From contig CM041465.1 in the NCBI GenBank assembly GCA_023213395.1, positions 129,215,741-129,279,740 on the forward strand: DNA of 64,000 nucleotides, written 5' to 3'. Below, one piece after another: positions 31,463-42,626 of this stretch. The position numbers and the translations under genes are program-made. The notes beneath the pieces are model-generated. The model saw nothing but the letters and a program-made list of their open reading frames with translations. It searched no databases and was not told the origin of the DNA. Position 1 is the first letter of the stretch; every line of letters starts with the position of its first letter. This DNA is from Cycas panzhihuaensis. Its lineage: Eukaryota > Cycadophyta.

Positions 31463-32310
31463 AATGTTATGTACTGGATATCAAGAATAATGATGTTGTG
31501 ATCGCCAAAGGGGTAAAATGTAATGACTTTTACAAACTACTCTCAAATCCTATCATTCCTAATGATGATGTAAAGGCATGCTCTGTTGTAAACTCCGATG
31601 TTAATAATAAATTATGGCATTTGAAATATGGTCATCTTCCTTTAGATAAGTTAGAAATGATGAAAAAAATTGGTATGGTTAATGGACTCCCCCCATTTCA
31701 TAAGTTCACTTTGTTTGCAAAGGTTGTCAGTCTGGGAAGCAGCATCGTCCCCCTTTCAAAAACAAGTGAATGGCAGGCTCAGGACATATCGGAATTAATA
31801 CACACAAAGCTATGTGGACCTCTAACGCCTCATTCGATTAATGATTTCAAATACTGCTTAACCTTCATTGATGATTTTTCAAGGAAGGTATGGATTTATT
31901 TTCTTCATAATAAATCCTAAGTATTTGATTCATTTAAAGAATTTAAAGCTGAAGTGGAACTGGAATCAAGACATAAAATAAAGTGCATTAGATCTGACGG
32001 TGGGGGTGAATACATTTCAAAGGAATTTTTGGACTATTGCAAAATCAATGGCATATGAAGACAGTTTACAACGCCCTACACACCACAGTCGAATGGTGTT
32101 GCAAAACGTAAAAATAAGACCATTATAGAAATGGCACGTAGTATGGTTCATGACAAACAGGTTTCAAAAACTTAGTGGGCAGAAGCAGTAAGTATAGCCT
32201 ATTATCTAATTAATCGAAGCCCAACTAGAGCACTCAAAGAAATCACACCAGAAGAAGCATGGACAGAAAGGAAACTAGATATAAGCAATCTAAAGGTTTT
32301 CGAGTGTCAA
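31463..32310 (+). pseudogene. Copia-C pre-integrase and integrase
   Basis: Resumes after Copia-D with CYVLDIKNNDVVIAKGVK, KLWHLKYGHLPLDKLEMM, SELIHTKLCGPLTPHSINDF (first Asp changed to Lys), FIDDFSRKVWIYFLH, a stop, CIRSDGGGEYISKEFLDYC, a stop, [15 protein letters not shown] (catalytic Glu changed to Lys) and EAVSIAYYLINRSPT. Confidence 0.93.
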
Positions 32311-32820
32311 GCATTTGTTCATATACCCGATAAAAAAAAGTCAGAGCTTGATTCCAAATGTATAGATTGCATTATGATTGGATATAGCAAGAACCCAAAA
32401 GCATATAAATGCATAGATCCCAAAACTAATAAGATCTATGTGAGCAAGGATGTTGTATTCAACAAAGAAGATGTCACTAAAGAAAATCCACTAGTTCAAA
32501 TAATTGAAAAAGCACCAAGGACTGTACTTCAAGAAGAGCCTTCCATGGAGGAGATATCAAGGATAACTTCAAAAGATAATTCAAAAGAATCTGAACCCAT
32601 TCCAATGACTCATGAAGCAAAGGAACAGTCACTTGAAGGATCAACCCTAGAGGAAGATACAAAAAAGGAAAAAAGAGTACCAAGATGGTACATTAAAACC
32701 CTCGAGTAAGGAAAGGGGGATGTCTTCACACATAGGACTAGAAGTTAGCAACATCAAGTATTAATTAGCTACCTTGAACCCCAGTCCTTTGAAGAGGCAA
32801 AGGAACATACAGTATGGAAA
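32311..32820 (+). pseudogene. Copia-C INT C-terminus and acidic linker
   Basis: DSKCIDCIMIGYSKNPKAYK, NKIYVSKDVVFNKED, then an acidic Ser/Glu-rich linker to RVPRWYIKTLE and a stop at about 32707. The same linker exists in Copia-D. Confidence 0.9.
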
Positions 32821-33800
32821 ACAACTATGGATGCAAAAATGGACTCCATTGCTAAAAAACAAACTTGGGATCTAGTTGAATTGCCTCCCAACAAACCTAT
32901 GGTTAACTGTAAATGGATTTACAAGGCAAAGCAAGGAGCGGATAGGAAAATAGGAAAATTCAAAACCAGACTGATGGAAAAAGAATATACTCAGATTGTT
33001 GGGATAGACTTTGAGGAGACATTCTCTCCAGTAACCAAATTAAGCACAGTTAAAACAGTAATTGCTCTGGCAGCACAAAATAATTGGGAAATTTACCAGT
33101 TAGATGTCAAAAGTGCCTTTTTGAATATAGACTTGGAAGAAGAGGTCTATATGAAGCAACCAGAAGGCTATGTGAAACAGGGACAAGAACATTTGGTATG
33201 CAAATTGAAGAAGGCTCTATATGGGTTGGAATAGGGTCCCAGACCCTAGTATGCAAGACTAGACAAGCATTTATCACAAAATGAATTTTCACCAATGCAA
33301 TTCAGATTCCAGTGTTTATAAAAGAAAGAAAAATGGGAAAATCACAATAATAGTTGTCTATGTTGATGATATGATTATTACATGAATGATAAAGAATCAA
33401 TCACAAATATAACAAAAATCAACTAGAAAAGGAATTTGAGATGATAGATTTGGGCACACTAAACTACTACCTGGGGATAGAAGTCAATCAAAATAAAGAA
33501 TCAATTGCTCTATCACAGAGCAAATACATCATGGATTTGCTACCTAAGTTTCAAATGGAGAATTGCAATCAATGTGCAACTCCTATGGAAGTAAACTACA
33601 ATTTAATCCCCGATGAAGAAGAACCCATAGTTGACGCCACTCTATATAGACAGCTGATTGGAAGTCTGATATATGTCATCGCTATCAACCCAAACATCTC
33701 ACATTCAATGGATTTGGTTTCTAGATATATGCAAGAGCCTAGAATAAGGCACTAGAAAGCAACCAAGAGGATACTTAGATATCTGAAAGTAACAATCAAC
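32821..33800 (+). pseudogene. Copia-C reverse transcriptase
   Basis: MVNCKWIYKAKQGADRKIGK, GIDFEETFSPVTKLSTVKTV, LDVKSAFLNIDLEEEVYMKQ, HLVCKLKKALYGLE, a stop and frame change, VYVDDMIIT (YVDD intact) then a stop, LGTLNYYLGIEVNQNKES, LYRQLIGSLIYVIAINPNIS. RT order complete but interrupted at four or more points. Confidence 0.93.
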
Positions 33801-34301
33801 CTAAGGTTAGTATATCCAAAAGAAAAATCAGCTCAATTAACAGGATTTTGTGACTTTGATTGAGTTGGAGACAAAGAAAAAAGGAGATCTACAAATGGGT
33901 ATTGTTTTTTCTTAGGTACAACAACAATCTCCTGGTGCAATAGAAGACAGCCAATAGTGGCACTCTCCTCAACTGAAGCAGAATATAAATCAGTCGTCAA
34001 TGCAGCATGTGAAGCTGTTTGGATAAGACAACTGCTAATAGATTTGGATCAACGTCAACAAAGACCAACAACATTGCTTTGTGACAATCTGAGTGCAATA
34101 AAGTTGACCAAGAATCCAATCCTACATGCACGAACAAAGCACATAGAAATGCATCATCATTTCATCTATGAAAATGTGCACAACAAAGAAATTGATTTAG
34201 CATACTATCCTACAGCAAACCAAATTGCTGATATCCTAACTAAACCACTTGGAAGAGATCGATTCCTATTTCTTAGAGACAAAATAGGTTTAAAAGGATA
34301 A
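33801..34301 (+). pseudogene. Copia-C RNase H
   Basis: [20 protein letters not shown] with a stop, then an open 114-codon stretch [59 protein letters not shown], ending [16 protein letters not shown] is CDNLS. Ends four bases before the purine tract. Confidence 0.93.
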
Positions 34302-34304
34302 AAC

Positions 34305-34316
34305 ATTAAGAGAGGG
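34305..34316 (+). other. Copia-C polypurine tract
   Basis: ATTAAGAGAGGG directly before the 3' LTR. Confidence 0.9.
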
Positions 34317-34503
34317 TGTTAGAATGTAATGTTTTACCTTAGGGGAATGTTATAGCCCTTATTTATGTTATTTGGACACTTGTATGACACATGTTAGTTG
34401 TACATGTTTCAGTTACATTCTCTCATGTATATTTAAGGAGGTATTCCCTCCCATAATAACACAAGTAAGCTTTATCTCATTCATTCAATATCATATTCCT
34501 ACA
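34317..34503 (+). repeat. Copia-C 3' LTR
   Basis: 187 bp, TGTTAGAATG to TTCCTACA, partner of 24168-24352. Confidence 0.95.
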
Positions 34504-34543
34504 ATAGTTGGAGCTGCCACTAAGGATGTTCGCTCCTTCACTC
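34504..34543 (+). repeat. Copy 2 of the 40-bp direct repeat flanking Copia-C
   Basis: Begins at the base after the 3' LTR; matches 24126-24165 with two mismatches. Confidence 0.92.
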
Positions 34544-35009
34544 GACTCGGAACAACCTACCGCCCATCGCCATAGTCGTCGTCTGAATAGACACCAGTTA
34601 TCCATAGTTTCTTGGAGTCGTGTTACCCTCTCTTATAGATCTTGCATCACTGTGGGCATTGTCGGCCATTGAGGCCATAGCTATAGGTTATAGACTGATC
34701 CTCATTTCCTAGTTGGGTCAACTTACACGAAAAATTCAAGCTGTGATTTGATACTCCTAAAGAACTCTCCATACCTTCTTTCTTAGTAGGAAAATGCCCT
34801 TTGAAGCATATTAGTAGGTGTAAAAGTATATGGTGATCGTAAAACATCCCTAAGAGAGGTTGGGCACACCCTTTCTATCACACAATAGGGAACTCAAGGA
34901 AACAATGGTTGTTGGGACATGAAAAATTAGGGAAGCTTCATGGCATTAACTAAAACATTCATTTATTAGGTCATTCTCATATACATCCAAAAACAAAGCT
35001 ACAAACCAT
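34544..35009 (+). other. Unassigned flank before Gypsy-2 pol
   Basis: About 0.5 kb without recognised domains. By position it could be the remnant gag region of the element starting with the orphan LTR at 23216, but nothing in the translation supports that directly. Confidence 0.4.
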
Positions 35010-36290
35010 GTGCCAAAACATAGTAGAAAAATGAGCATAGAAGTAGAAAAAGCAAAACCCATGTCTATGGTTGGGACAATAGAAAGTGAAGACAAGGAAG
35101 AGGAAGAGACTCATAATTTTCCTCCAAAATATACAAAATTAAAATTTGAGAATAGGGAAGTGGAAGCAACACCAGCCCACCAAGTAATAGAAAATCAACA
35201 AGTGAAATTCGAGGAAATGAAAATGACAAACATGTATCTAGGGAATAATCGCACCATTACAATGAGAGATTATTGGGATGATAAGACAATGGCACAAGAG
35301 CAAGCATTGTTTGAGGAGTACAAAGATGTGTTCATGTGATCGTAGGACTTAAAAGGCATTCTTCTGGAGATTGAAATGCACTATATTGACTTGATTGAAG
35401 GAGCCAAGTTAATAAAGTAAAGACCATACCATATGAATCTGAAGTATAAGGAAAAAGTGAAAGTGGAACTCGATAAAATGTTAGAAGCGAGATATATCTA
35501 TGAAGTGGAGTATAGTGATTGGGTGAGCTCTATCGTAGTGGTGTTAACGAAAAATGGGAAAATCAAGGTTTTTGTGGATTACCAATAGCTAAAGAAGGTA
35601 ACGAAGAAAGATCCATTCTTGAACCCATTTACCGAAGATGTCTTAGAGATGGTAAGCATGAACGAGGTATATTCATTCATCGAAAGGTTTAGCGATTACA
35701 ACTAGGTACGAATAGCACTAGAAGATCAAACAAAATGACATTTATAACAAAATGGACTTATGTTTATAGGGTGATGCCCTTTGGATTGATCAATGCCCGA
35801 ATGACATTCCAGAGAATTGGGATCAATATGTTTAAAAAGATGATGGGGGAGAAAGTGGTAGTATTCTTGGATGATTGGACCTTATATGGAAAATGGAAGT
35901 ACCACATGGAAAATCTAATGGAAATGCTTTAGACTTTTAAGTAGAATAATCTATGTCTCAATCTAGAGAAATGCACATTGTTAGTCCCATTTGGCAACTT
36001 GTTGGGACATTGTCAGCAAGGGAGGCTTGCTAATGAATTCGATAAAAGTTTCCATGATTCTACACTTTCAAATTCCATATATTGGGAAGCAACTCAAAGG
36101 ATTATTTGGGTCAACAAGTTATTATCGAAAATTTATCAAAGGATATGCCCATATTTTTGGTTCTCTTGAGGTCTTGCTAAAAAGTGATGTAGAATGGGGA
36201 TGGGGACTAGAGCAACAACAAACATTTGTATCTTTAAAGAGGGTTGTAGCATTTGCACCAGTCTTGCGATTTCTAGACTAGAATAAAATA
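35010..36290 (+). pseudogene. Gypsy-2 PR-RT linker and reverse transcriptase
   Basis: The linker holds an acidic stretch and ends QALFEEYKDVF. RT reads KVKVELDKMLEARYIYEVEY, SSIVVVLTKNGKIKVFVDYQ, a stop, KVTKKDPFLNPFTEDVLEMV, VRIALEDQ, VYRVMPFGLINARMTFQRIG and VVVFLDDWTLYG with FLDD at 35864-35875. Then GLFGSTSYYRKFIKGYAHIF and LLKSDVEWGWG mark the connection. Several stops fall on usual Gln positions. Confidence 0.9.
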
Positions 36291-36820
36291 TTTTATGTAC
36301 ACGTGGATGCCTCATAGTTCACCATCAGGTGTGTCCTAGCCCAACCAGGAGAGAATGATATTGATCATCCTATCTATTTTACAAGTAGGAAGCTAACAAG
36401 GGTTGAACAGAGTTACACTACTACGAAAAGAGGTGGTCTAGCCATGGTATATGCTTTGAGAAATTTTGCCATTACCTATTATCAAATCCTTTTATTTTCA
36501 ATGTGGACCATCAAGCCCTTATGTACTTGATCAATAAACCATTGTTAAGAGGATGTATTAGCAATGGCTAATGCTATTTCAAGATTTCATTTTGAAAATT
36601 ATCATCAAACTCAGGAAATCCCATATTATTCCAAATCAACTATCTCATATATAGAATGGAGAGAAAGCCGTGGGAATAGGAGATGATTCCTTGACGTCAC
36701 ACTATTTAACATTGAAGCTATACCAACTGAATGGTACGAGGGAATCCTTGAATATCTACCCATAGGGAAATTGCCATAAGAACTAAACAAAGTGGAAAAG
36801 AGACACTTCCTTCGTAAAGC
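36291..36820 (+). pseudogene. Gypsy-2 RNase H
   Basis: FYVHVDAS, IRCVLAQPGENDIDHPIYFT, SRKLTRVEQSYTTTKRGG, LAMVYALRNF, then heavily shifted sequence. This is the RNase H start of gypsy elements (DAS, QPGE, PIYF.SR.L). Later motifs are weak. Confidence 0.82.
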
Positions 36821-37990
36821 AGAGCCTTACTAACTCATTTAGGGAGAATTATATCGCCTAGGCATTGATGATGTGCTACGCTGCTATGTACAACCATATG
36901 AAATCGATTAGATCATCACACAATCTCATGAAGGTATAGTTAGTGGATATGTTGTGTTAAAAAATACATGGAGGAAAGTGTTGACCTTCGGATTTTGGTG
37001 GCTGACAATATTTGAGGATATACATGAATGGTTAAGGAAGTATGACCAATGTCAACGAATAGGGAAGCCACGAAATCAAGATTTTCAAGCATTAACATTG
37101 GTATTATCTCTAGCACCATTTAAGAAATGGGGCCTTGACTTCGTGGGACCCATTCAACTTGCAACACACCGGTCCCAAGCTAGATATATTCTGGTGGCCA
37201 TGAATTACATGATGAAGTGGGTCAAAGCCAGGTCACTTTGAAAGGCAAATGCAAAACACATGGAAAGCTTTTTATATAAAGTGATCATAACATGATTTAG
37301 ATGTCCTCTGGAACTCGTTAATGTTCAAGGGTCACACTTTCTAAACCAAGTGGTCGAAGAATTAATATTGACCTTCATGATTAGCGATAAGAAATCAACA
37401 TTGTATTATCCTAGGGCTAACGGCCAAGCAAAGAGCTCTAACAGGATTATCAAGAATTGTTTGAAGAAAATTTGTGATGTGGGAAGGTCAGATTCGGTCG
37501 AGAAGCTTCCATCAATGTTATGGGCTTCTACACAACCCATAGAAGAGCAACAAGCCAAACCCATTTCAGATTGGTTTATAAAATGAAAGCCATCTTTCAC
37601 GTTGAGTTTGAGATATGAAGTTTGTGTGCAGCCTTGGCCTACTAGTTGAATGATGAAGACTCCTTGAGAGAACTACTGTGGCAACTATTGCAGTTAGAGG
37701 AAAAATGACACAAAGCAGAATGGTCATAGAATATAGAGAAAATAAGCTAAAAAGCATGCACAACTGCCACCTAAGGACACCACAATTTTTCGAAGGTGAT
37801 CAAGTCCTACTATATGACAACAAGTTTCAAACACACCTTGGAAAATTAAAAATAAGATGGCTAGGGCCATATACAGTGGAAACTATATTTGAGAACGGTT
37901 TCATTCAATTAAAGGAAATTGATAGATTATGACTATCGACATTGGCGAACAATAGTAGATTAAAGCCCTGTCACCATTAGATAGGGCCAT
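36821..37990 (+). pseudogene. Gypsy-2 integrase
   Basis: The N-terminal region SHEGIVSGYVV and WLRKYDQCQRIGK has lost zinc ligands (Cys to Tyr). The core reads WGLDFVGPIQLATHRSQARY, ILVAMNYMMKWVKARSL, YYPRANGQAKSSNRIIKNCL, where the Glu site is Lys or Ser. The C-terminal module FFEGDQVLLYDNKFQTHLGK, LKIRWLGPYTVETIFENG at about 37786-37900 is a clear GPY/F domain. Dead copy. Confidence 0.9.
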
Positions 37991-38024
37991 TCTAGCATGG
38001 ATCTGTTGGATGTACACTATTGAT

Positions 38025-38560
38025 AGTTGCCAGTGATGATCAAATCATCAACGTACAACACAATAGCTATTGTTGAAGTTCATTTCCTTTTAACATAAGG
38101 AATAGGCTCTAGAGATAAAATAACAAATCATCCTTCTATTAATTTAGTATTGATCTTCACATACCAAGCACAAGGTGCTTGTTTCAGGCCATAGATTAAC
38201 TTTTTTAACTGTCGCACAAGATGCTCTTGACCTTCCTTAACGAAACCAAGAGGTTGCGCCATGTATATCTCCTCTTTCAACTCTCCATTAAGGAATATTT
38301 ATTTCACATCCAATTGATGTAGCTCCCAACCATATTTTACTGCCAGTGAAAGGATCAAACAGATCGTTGTCATCTTGGAGACTGGTGCAAATGCCTCCTC
38401 ATAATTGATCTCTTCTTATTGTTTAAATCCTTGCGCAACAAGTCTAGCCTTGTACTTGTCCATCTCTCCATTGGAGCATAATTTAGTCTTGTAGACCCAC
38501 TTGCAACCAACAAGTTTTTTTTGAGGAGGCAAAGGAACTAACTCCCATGTTGCATTTTTT
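38025..38560 (-). pseudogene. Copia-E reverse transcriptase, truncated
   Basis: Reads LPPQKKLVGCKWVYKTKLCS, LVAQGFKQ, INYEEAFAPVSKMTT, YGWELHQLDVK, LNGELKEEIYMAQPLGFVKE, HLVRQLKKLIYGLKQAPCAW, and ends with AIVLYVDDLIITGN. YVDD is intact. The element stops about eight codons later at the joint with Gypsy-2. Confidence 0.9.
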
Positions 38561-39660
38561 ATGACAACCACTAAAGTCTCACTAGCATTCTAGCTTCTTG
38601 TTCTTCATTCATTTGTAAGATTTTGTGATATCACTCTAAAATCTTGAATGGTCTTCCTGGCCCACAATGGCATAAAAACACCCAATGTTGTAGCTGCCTC
38701 TACATATGACTGTGCTTGATTATTACCTTCTCCACTCAGTCTTTGCCTCTAAATCACAGTGCCTGGTTCCTCGTCCTCTGCAGCAAATGAGCACCATCAG
38801 GAAATGGATATAGTGGGAGCTAAAAGGATTCTTCAGACGACATCTTTTCAGCATGATACATCATAGACTCATTAAATTTTGTATCTTGACTAATCATTGG
38901 TTTTCTCCCCTTCAGATCTCACAATCTGTAAGCTTTGTTTTGATCAGAATACCCCATAGATATACACTTTAAAATCTTGCGATCCAATTTTTTGCAATTT
39001 TTGTCTTGGGATGTGTGCATATGCAATGCACCCAAAGGTTTTGAAATGGTCAATGGTAGGTTTATGACTAGTCCACTTTTCTTTAGGGGTCATGCCATAA
39101 ACTACTTTTGTCGATACCCTATTTAGGATATAAACGACAATTCCAACAACTTTGCCCAAAATTTAGGCGGCAAGTTTTTTGCATGCACCATACACCTTAC
39201 CATTTCCATCATGGTACGGTTCTTTCTTTTAACAACACCATTTTGTTGTAGGGTATACGGGACTATGAATTCCTGTTTTATACCATGATTTAGACAGAAT
39301 TGATTGAAAATATTATTGTTGTATTCCTTATAATTATCACTCCTTAAATTTTTTTTTCACATTTATTCTCGACATGTACCTTCCATTCACAAAAGCAGTT
39401 GAACACTTTAGACTTATTCTTTAGGAAATATGTTCAGGTCTTCTTGGTATAATCATCTACAAACACTAAAGCTCCAGATATGGAAGGGTTTGAGAGAGAA
39501 CTCGTTACATCAAAATGCTCTAGCTTCTCCTTGGCTCTCCAAACATGATCTGGAGCAAAAGGATAGCGATGTTGCTTTCCATACATGCACCCTTCACATA
39601 CACCTTTTGAACAAGAAACATAGGGCAATCCTTCTACCATTTTCAGTCAATTCATAAATG
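38561..39660 (-). pseudogene. Copia-E integrase and linker
   Basis: GVCEGCMYGKQHRYPFAPDH, KLEHFDVTSSLSNPSISGAL, VFVDDYTKKT, then frame changes, NRVSTKVVYGMTPKEKWTSH, KPTIDHFKTFGCIAYAHIPR, and a diverged linker. The first catalytic Asp is present as FDV if aligned to HTDV. The rest of the triad is in broken frames. Confidence 0.87.
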
Positions 39661-40160
39661 CTATGCTTTTGTAATTAAGGTCTCCAAGGTGTTCATGCAA
39701 CAATTTACTCACATCGTTAGTGCCAACTACAAAGGCATAGCAACTATTCTTGGATTGAAACTTCTCAAACACCCAAAAATCATCTTTGACTTTCCTAGTA
39801 GCAATGACAGAGAAATTTTTCTTAGGATCCTTAATTAGGCATCTATCTTTATAGAACTCAACGTTCATACCTTGTTTGCATATCTCTCGAGCTAACAGAA
39901 GGTTCATCTTCATTTTTGGTATGCAATACACATCTTTAAATTTTCCTCCCACAAGTGAAACAGTGCCAACACCCTCAATAGGCAACACACTTGCATCTCC
40001 AAGAATGATTTCAACTTCACTTGGACCAACATTCTATGTATCGAAGTTTGCTTCTGAAAAGAAATGTGCTTTTGCACTTTGAGTCCAAAATCCATTAGTC
40101 TCTCTAATTTGACTCGATTGACAAAGGTAATACTTTGCACAGTAAGCTACAACACCCTTT
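39647..40160 (-). pseudogene. Copia-E protease remnant and pre-integrase
   Basis: The protease site is badly decayed (FWTQSAKAHF where WxLDSGAxxH is expected). It is followed by LPIEGVGTVSLVGGKFKDVY, CIPKMKMNLLLAREICKQGM, LLHEHLGDLNYKSI. The second motif block is clear. Copia-F has the equivalent segment at 51020-50600. Confidence 0.82.
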
Positions 40161-40977
40161 TCTTTCTCATCCTTGCTTTGTGTTTGTCTTGCCTTTTGAA
40201 CCAATAGTTCTTCTCTTTGTGGTCATCTTTTTTGCAATAATTATATTTACCAACAAATTTTTTCTCCTCCCAAGAAATTTCTCCTAATTTTTGTATAGAC
40301 TTCCCTTCCTAAACATTCTCTTTCCTCCACGTCTTCATGAGCAAGGCTTGATTTTATTCAAAACCACTGAGAAAACCATGGTACTTCAACTTGGCACCCT
40401 CAGCTAGAATGAGACCCTTCAACTTCCCAAATGATTCACCCTCCATTACTTCATCTCTCACGTAAATGGTCTGAAAGGTTCCAAATGCAGTTAGTAGTTT
40501 CGACATAACTAATGCAAACAATAGTGCATCATTAATTGAACTAGATTTAATCTCTTCTAATTTGTTCATCAGATTAGCTATTTTATTCAAGTAGGCGTTT
40601 ATGTTGCTTTCATCTTCTACTGTCACATTAAGAAGCTCCATCATCAAAGCAACACAGTGATTTGTCTTCTTTCTTTCGAACATCTTATACAATTTTGTTC
40701 AGATTTCATTTGGTTTATCGAGGTTGTGGACTATGGCTCTCTAATCAAGTGCCAAAGACAGTTTCAGCAACCCAACAGCCATAAATTGCTTCTTCTCTTG
40801 ACGAGTTTGCTCCTTCGCATCCAATGGAATAAGAAGCAACTCATTTTTGGTGATTCCCCAAAGTTGATTCACCATTAAATCCAACTCTGTGTTAGACTTC
40901 CACTCACTGGAATTATTTTCATTGAAGATGACTTCAGGCATCATCCTTTCGATCTTGAGAAATGGGCTCACAAACAA
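40161..40977 (-). pseudogene. Copia-E gag
   Basis: From 40977 or the Met at 40942: MMPEVIFNENNSSEWKSNTE, LMVNQLWGITKNELLLIPLD, KKQFMAVGLLKLSLALD. After a shift (40692-40354): CVALMMELLNVTVEDESNIN, LNKIANLMNKLEEIKSSSIN, LTAFGTFQTIYVRDEVMEGE, SFGKLKGLILAEGAKLKYHG. The knuckle region at about 40250 (YCKKDDHKEKN) has lost Cys residues. Confidence 0.88.
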
Positions 40978-42288
40978 GTTGTTTTCACCACACTACTTGA
41001 CTTTTAGTCACACGAACAACACCCAACACACTGCTTAATCTCCATTCTCTAGCAAATTTGCCAAAAATGCAATATTTAATGGTTTTAACAATTGATTTCA
41101 CACACCATTAATGTCACACAAGCTCTGCATTTCAATATTTTTATATCTACCACTAATGGGTCACCAAAACACACTTCAAACACCTAAAATTACTTCAAAA
41201 AATGAGAAGAAAATAGTAGTATGGGTCTCACCTCGATAAGTTTGAGTGACCAAGAATTCACATGCAATTTGTCTTCCGCTTGAAATGATAAAAAACGAGT
41301 CAAATGATCAATGTTGATTGGTGCAATATCATTTCCCTCCAAAAACTTCAAATATATAAATTAAAAAGATAAATAAATGAAGAAATATGCTTAATTATGG
41401 GAGACTAGCAACTCTCTACCCACGATTTTATAAAGAAAGCTGAAAAGTCAAAAATAAAATAGATAAGTCATATATTAAGGTTTTAACCTTAATATAACTT
41501 ATCTTAATAAACATTTGGTGGCGCTAAATTCTCGCAAGTGGCTTTTTCACGAAGTGCGGTGACTCCATAAGTGGGTGCATACTCCCATGCGACCCCTATA
41601 CTCACACAGTTGATAGATAGGCCTGCTACAACTAGAAGAGGGTTGCACACACCTCACAAATACGTCACTATGCAAATATACACTCACAAATCAGTGACTG
41701 GGTGCTCCAATGAGCAAGAAAGCTTCTCAAAAGTAGTTTATTGACATAGAATTGGGTCTGCACCCATGATATTCATCAAAATGATCAATTCAGCCTTTAT
41801 AAATTGCTCAACACCATGCATATGACTAGAAAATCTCTTTAAGTGGATTCAATCACACCCATACATTGTGTCTAAATCATTTTTTATGACTGGTTATTAG
41901 ATCCAATGCCCAATTATATCATATGACCTCCAAATGGTGCCCAATATACTCTAATCATGCCCAAGTCAACCCAACACTGTTAGATCACCTTCAAATTGAG
42001 CCCAACTACCCTATGGAGTGCCTGACACGTCTAACCAACTTTGGATGGCTCCAACACCAGCCCAACACAGTCTGAAGTGTACCCAATATTGATTTTAGAC
42101 CTCAAACAATGAGAAAACCTTATTGATAGTTGAAATCCACCTTTTCAATCACCATTGCACCACTGTGTCACTCTTCCAGTTGTCAAAGAAGTTTAAAAAT
42201 CAATAGAATAGGGCTCTACCAGCGTTACTAGGCAACTTTCGATCTCATCACGTCCACCCAACCTTGCCTTAGTGTGTACTCCGTACAA
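40978..42288 (-). other. Copia-E leader
   Basis: 1.3 kb between primer site and gag, no domain. Similar length to the Copia-F leader, with short shared stretches such as the block CAATCACCATTG (about 42158) and CAATTACCATTG (about 58653). Confidence 0.55.
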
Positions 42289-42299
42289 CTTTGATATCA
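42289..42299 (-). other. Copia-E primer-binding site
   Basis: Minus-strand TGATATCAAAG directly inside the 5' LTR; a decayed form of TGGTATCAGAG. Confidence 0.7.
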
Positions 42300-42626
42300 T
42301 GTGAAGAAACACGAAAACATCATTTATTTTGAACTACAGGATCTTGATCATACACAACAAGCAACAATAAAGAGCATAGGTACACGGTATTCATATTTAC
42401 ATGGAAAACTCCTTTAAGAAAAAACCCACCACAGAAGATTGTTAGATCACATTGATGATTCTTGGATGAATTTACAATGGACTCCAGAGTTATTTATAGT
42501 CCCCCAAACGGTACGTCCAACCTGAATAGTTGAGACCCTCTGAAATATTTGCACCTCTTCACTTAACATTAACTAAACCACATTTAATATTAAACAAATG
42601 GCTTAGTCTTAGCTGCCACACTAACA
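42300..42626 (-). repeat. Copia-E 5' LTR
   Basis: 327 bp starting TGTGAAGAAACACG and ending CACACTAACA (plus strand). Related to the Copia-F LTRs: shared GGAAAA-CTCCTTT/CCCTTTT block, CCACAGA/CACAAAGAT block and final ACTAACA. Confidence 0.8.

Larger units (their letters stand above)
24168..34503 (+). mobile_element. Copia-C: Ty1/copia element carrying the inverted Copia-D
   Basis: Short LTRs (24168-24352 and 34317-34503) differ at about 12 positions. Primer site 24353-24364 and purine tract 34305-34316 are present. The plus-strand order is gag, two zinc knuckles, PR, pre-integrase, INT, RT, RNase H, interrupted at 26322-31462 by Copia-D. Flanks carry a 40-bp direct repeat. The 5' LTR lacks the first two bases (TG). 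Stops and shifts throughout. Confidence 0.93.
35010..38024 (+). mobile_element. Gypsy-2: truncated Ty3/gypsy pol remnant
   Basis: Plus-strand RT, RNase H and integrase motifs in gypsy order. No gag, no protease and no 3' LTR of its own are seen. The right end is a joint with Copia-E at about 38024. Its RT style (FLDD, FVDYQ-stop-LKKVTKKDPF) differs from Gypsy-1 and Gypsy-3, so it is another gypsy lineage. No chromodomain is seen. Confidence 0.85.
38025..42626 (-). mobile_element. Copia-E: copia element truncated in RT
   Basis: The 5' LTR (42300-42626), primer site (42299-42289), 1.3-kb leader, gag, pre-integrase, INT and RT start are present on the minus strand. The copy ends abruptly just after LYVDDLIITGN at about 38030, losing the rest of RT, RNase H and the 3' LTR. 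Gag, LTR pattern and protein order are like Copia-F, so the two are one family or close relatives. Confidence 0.88.
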
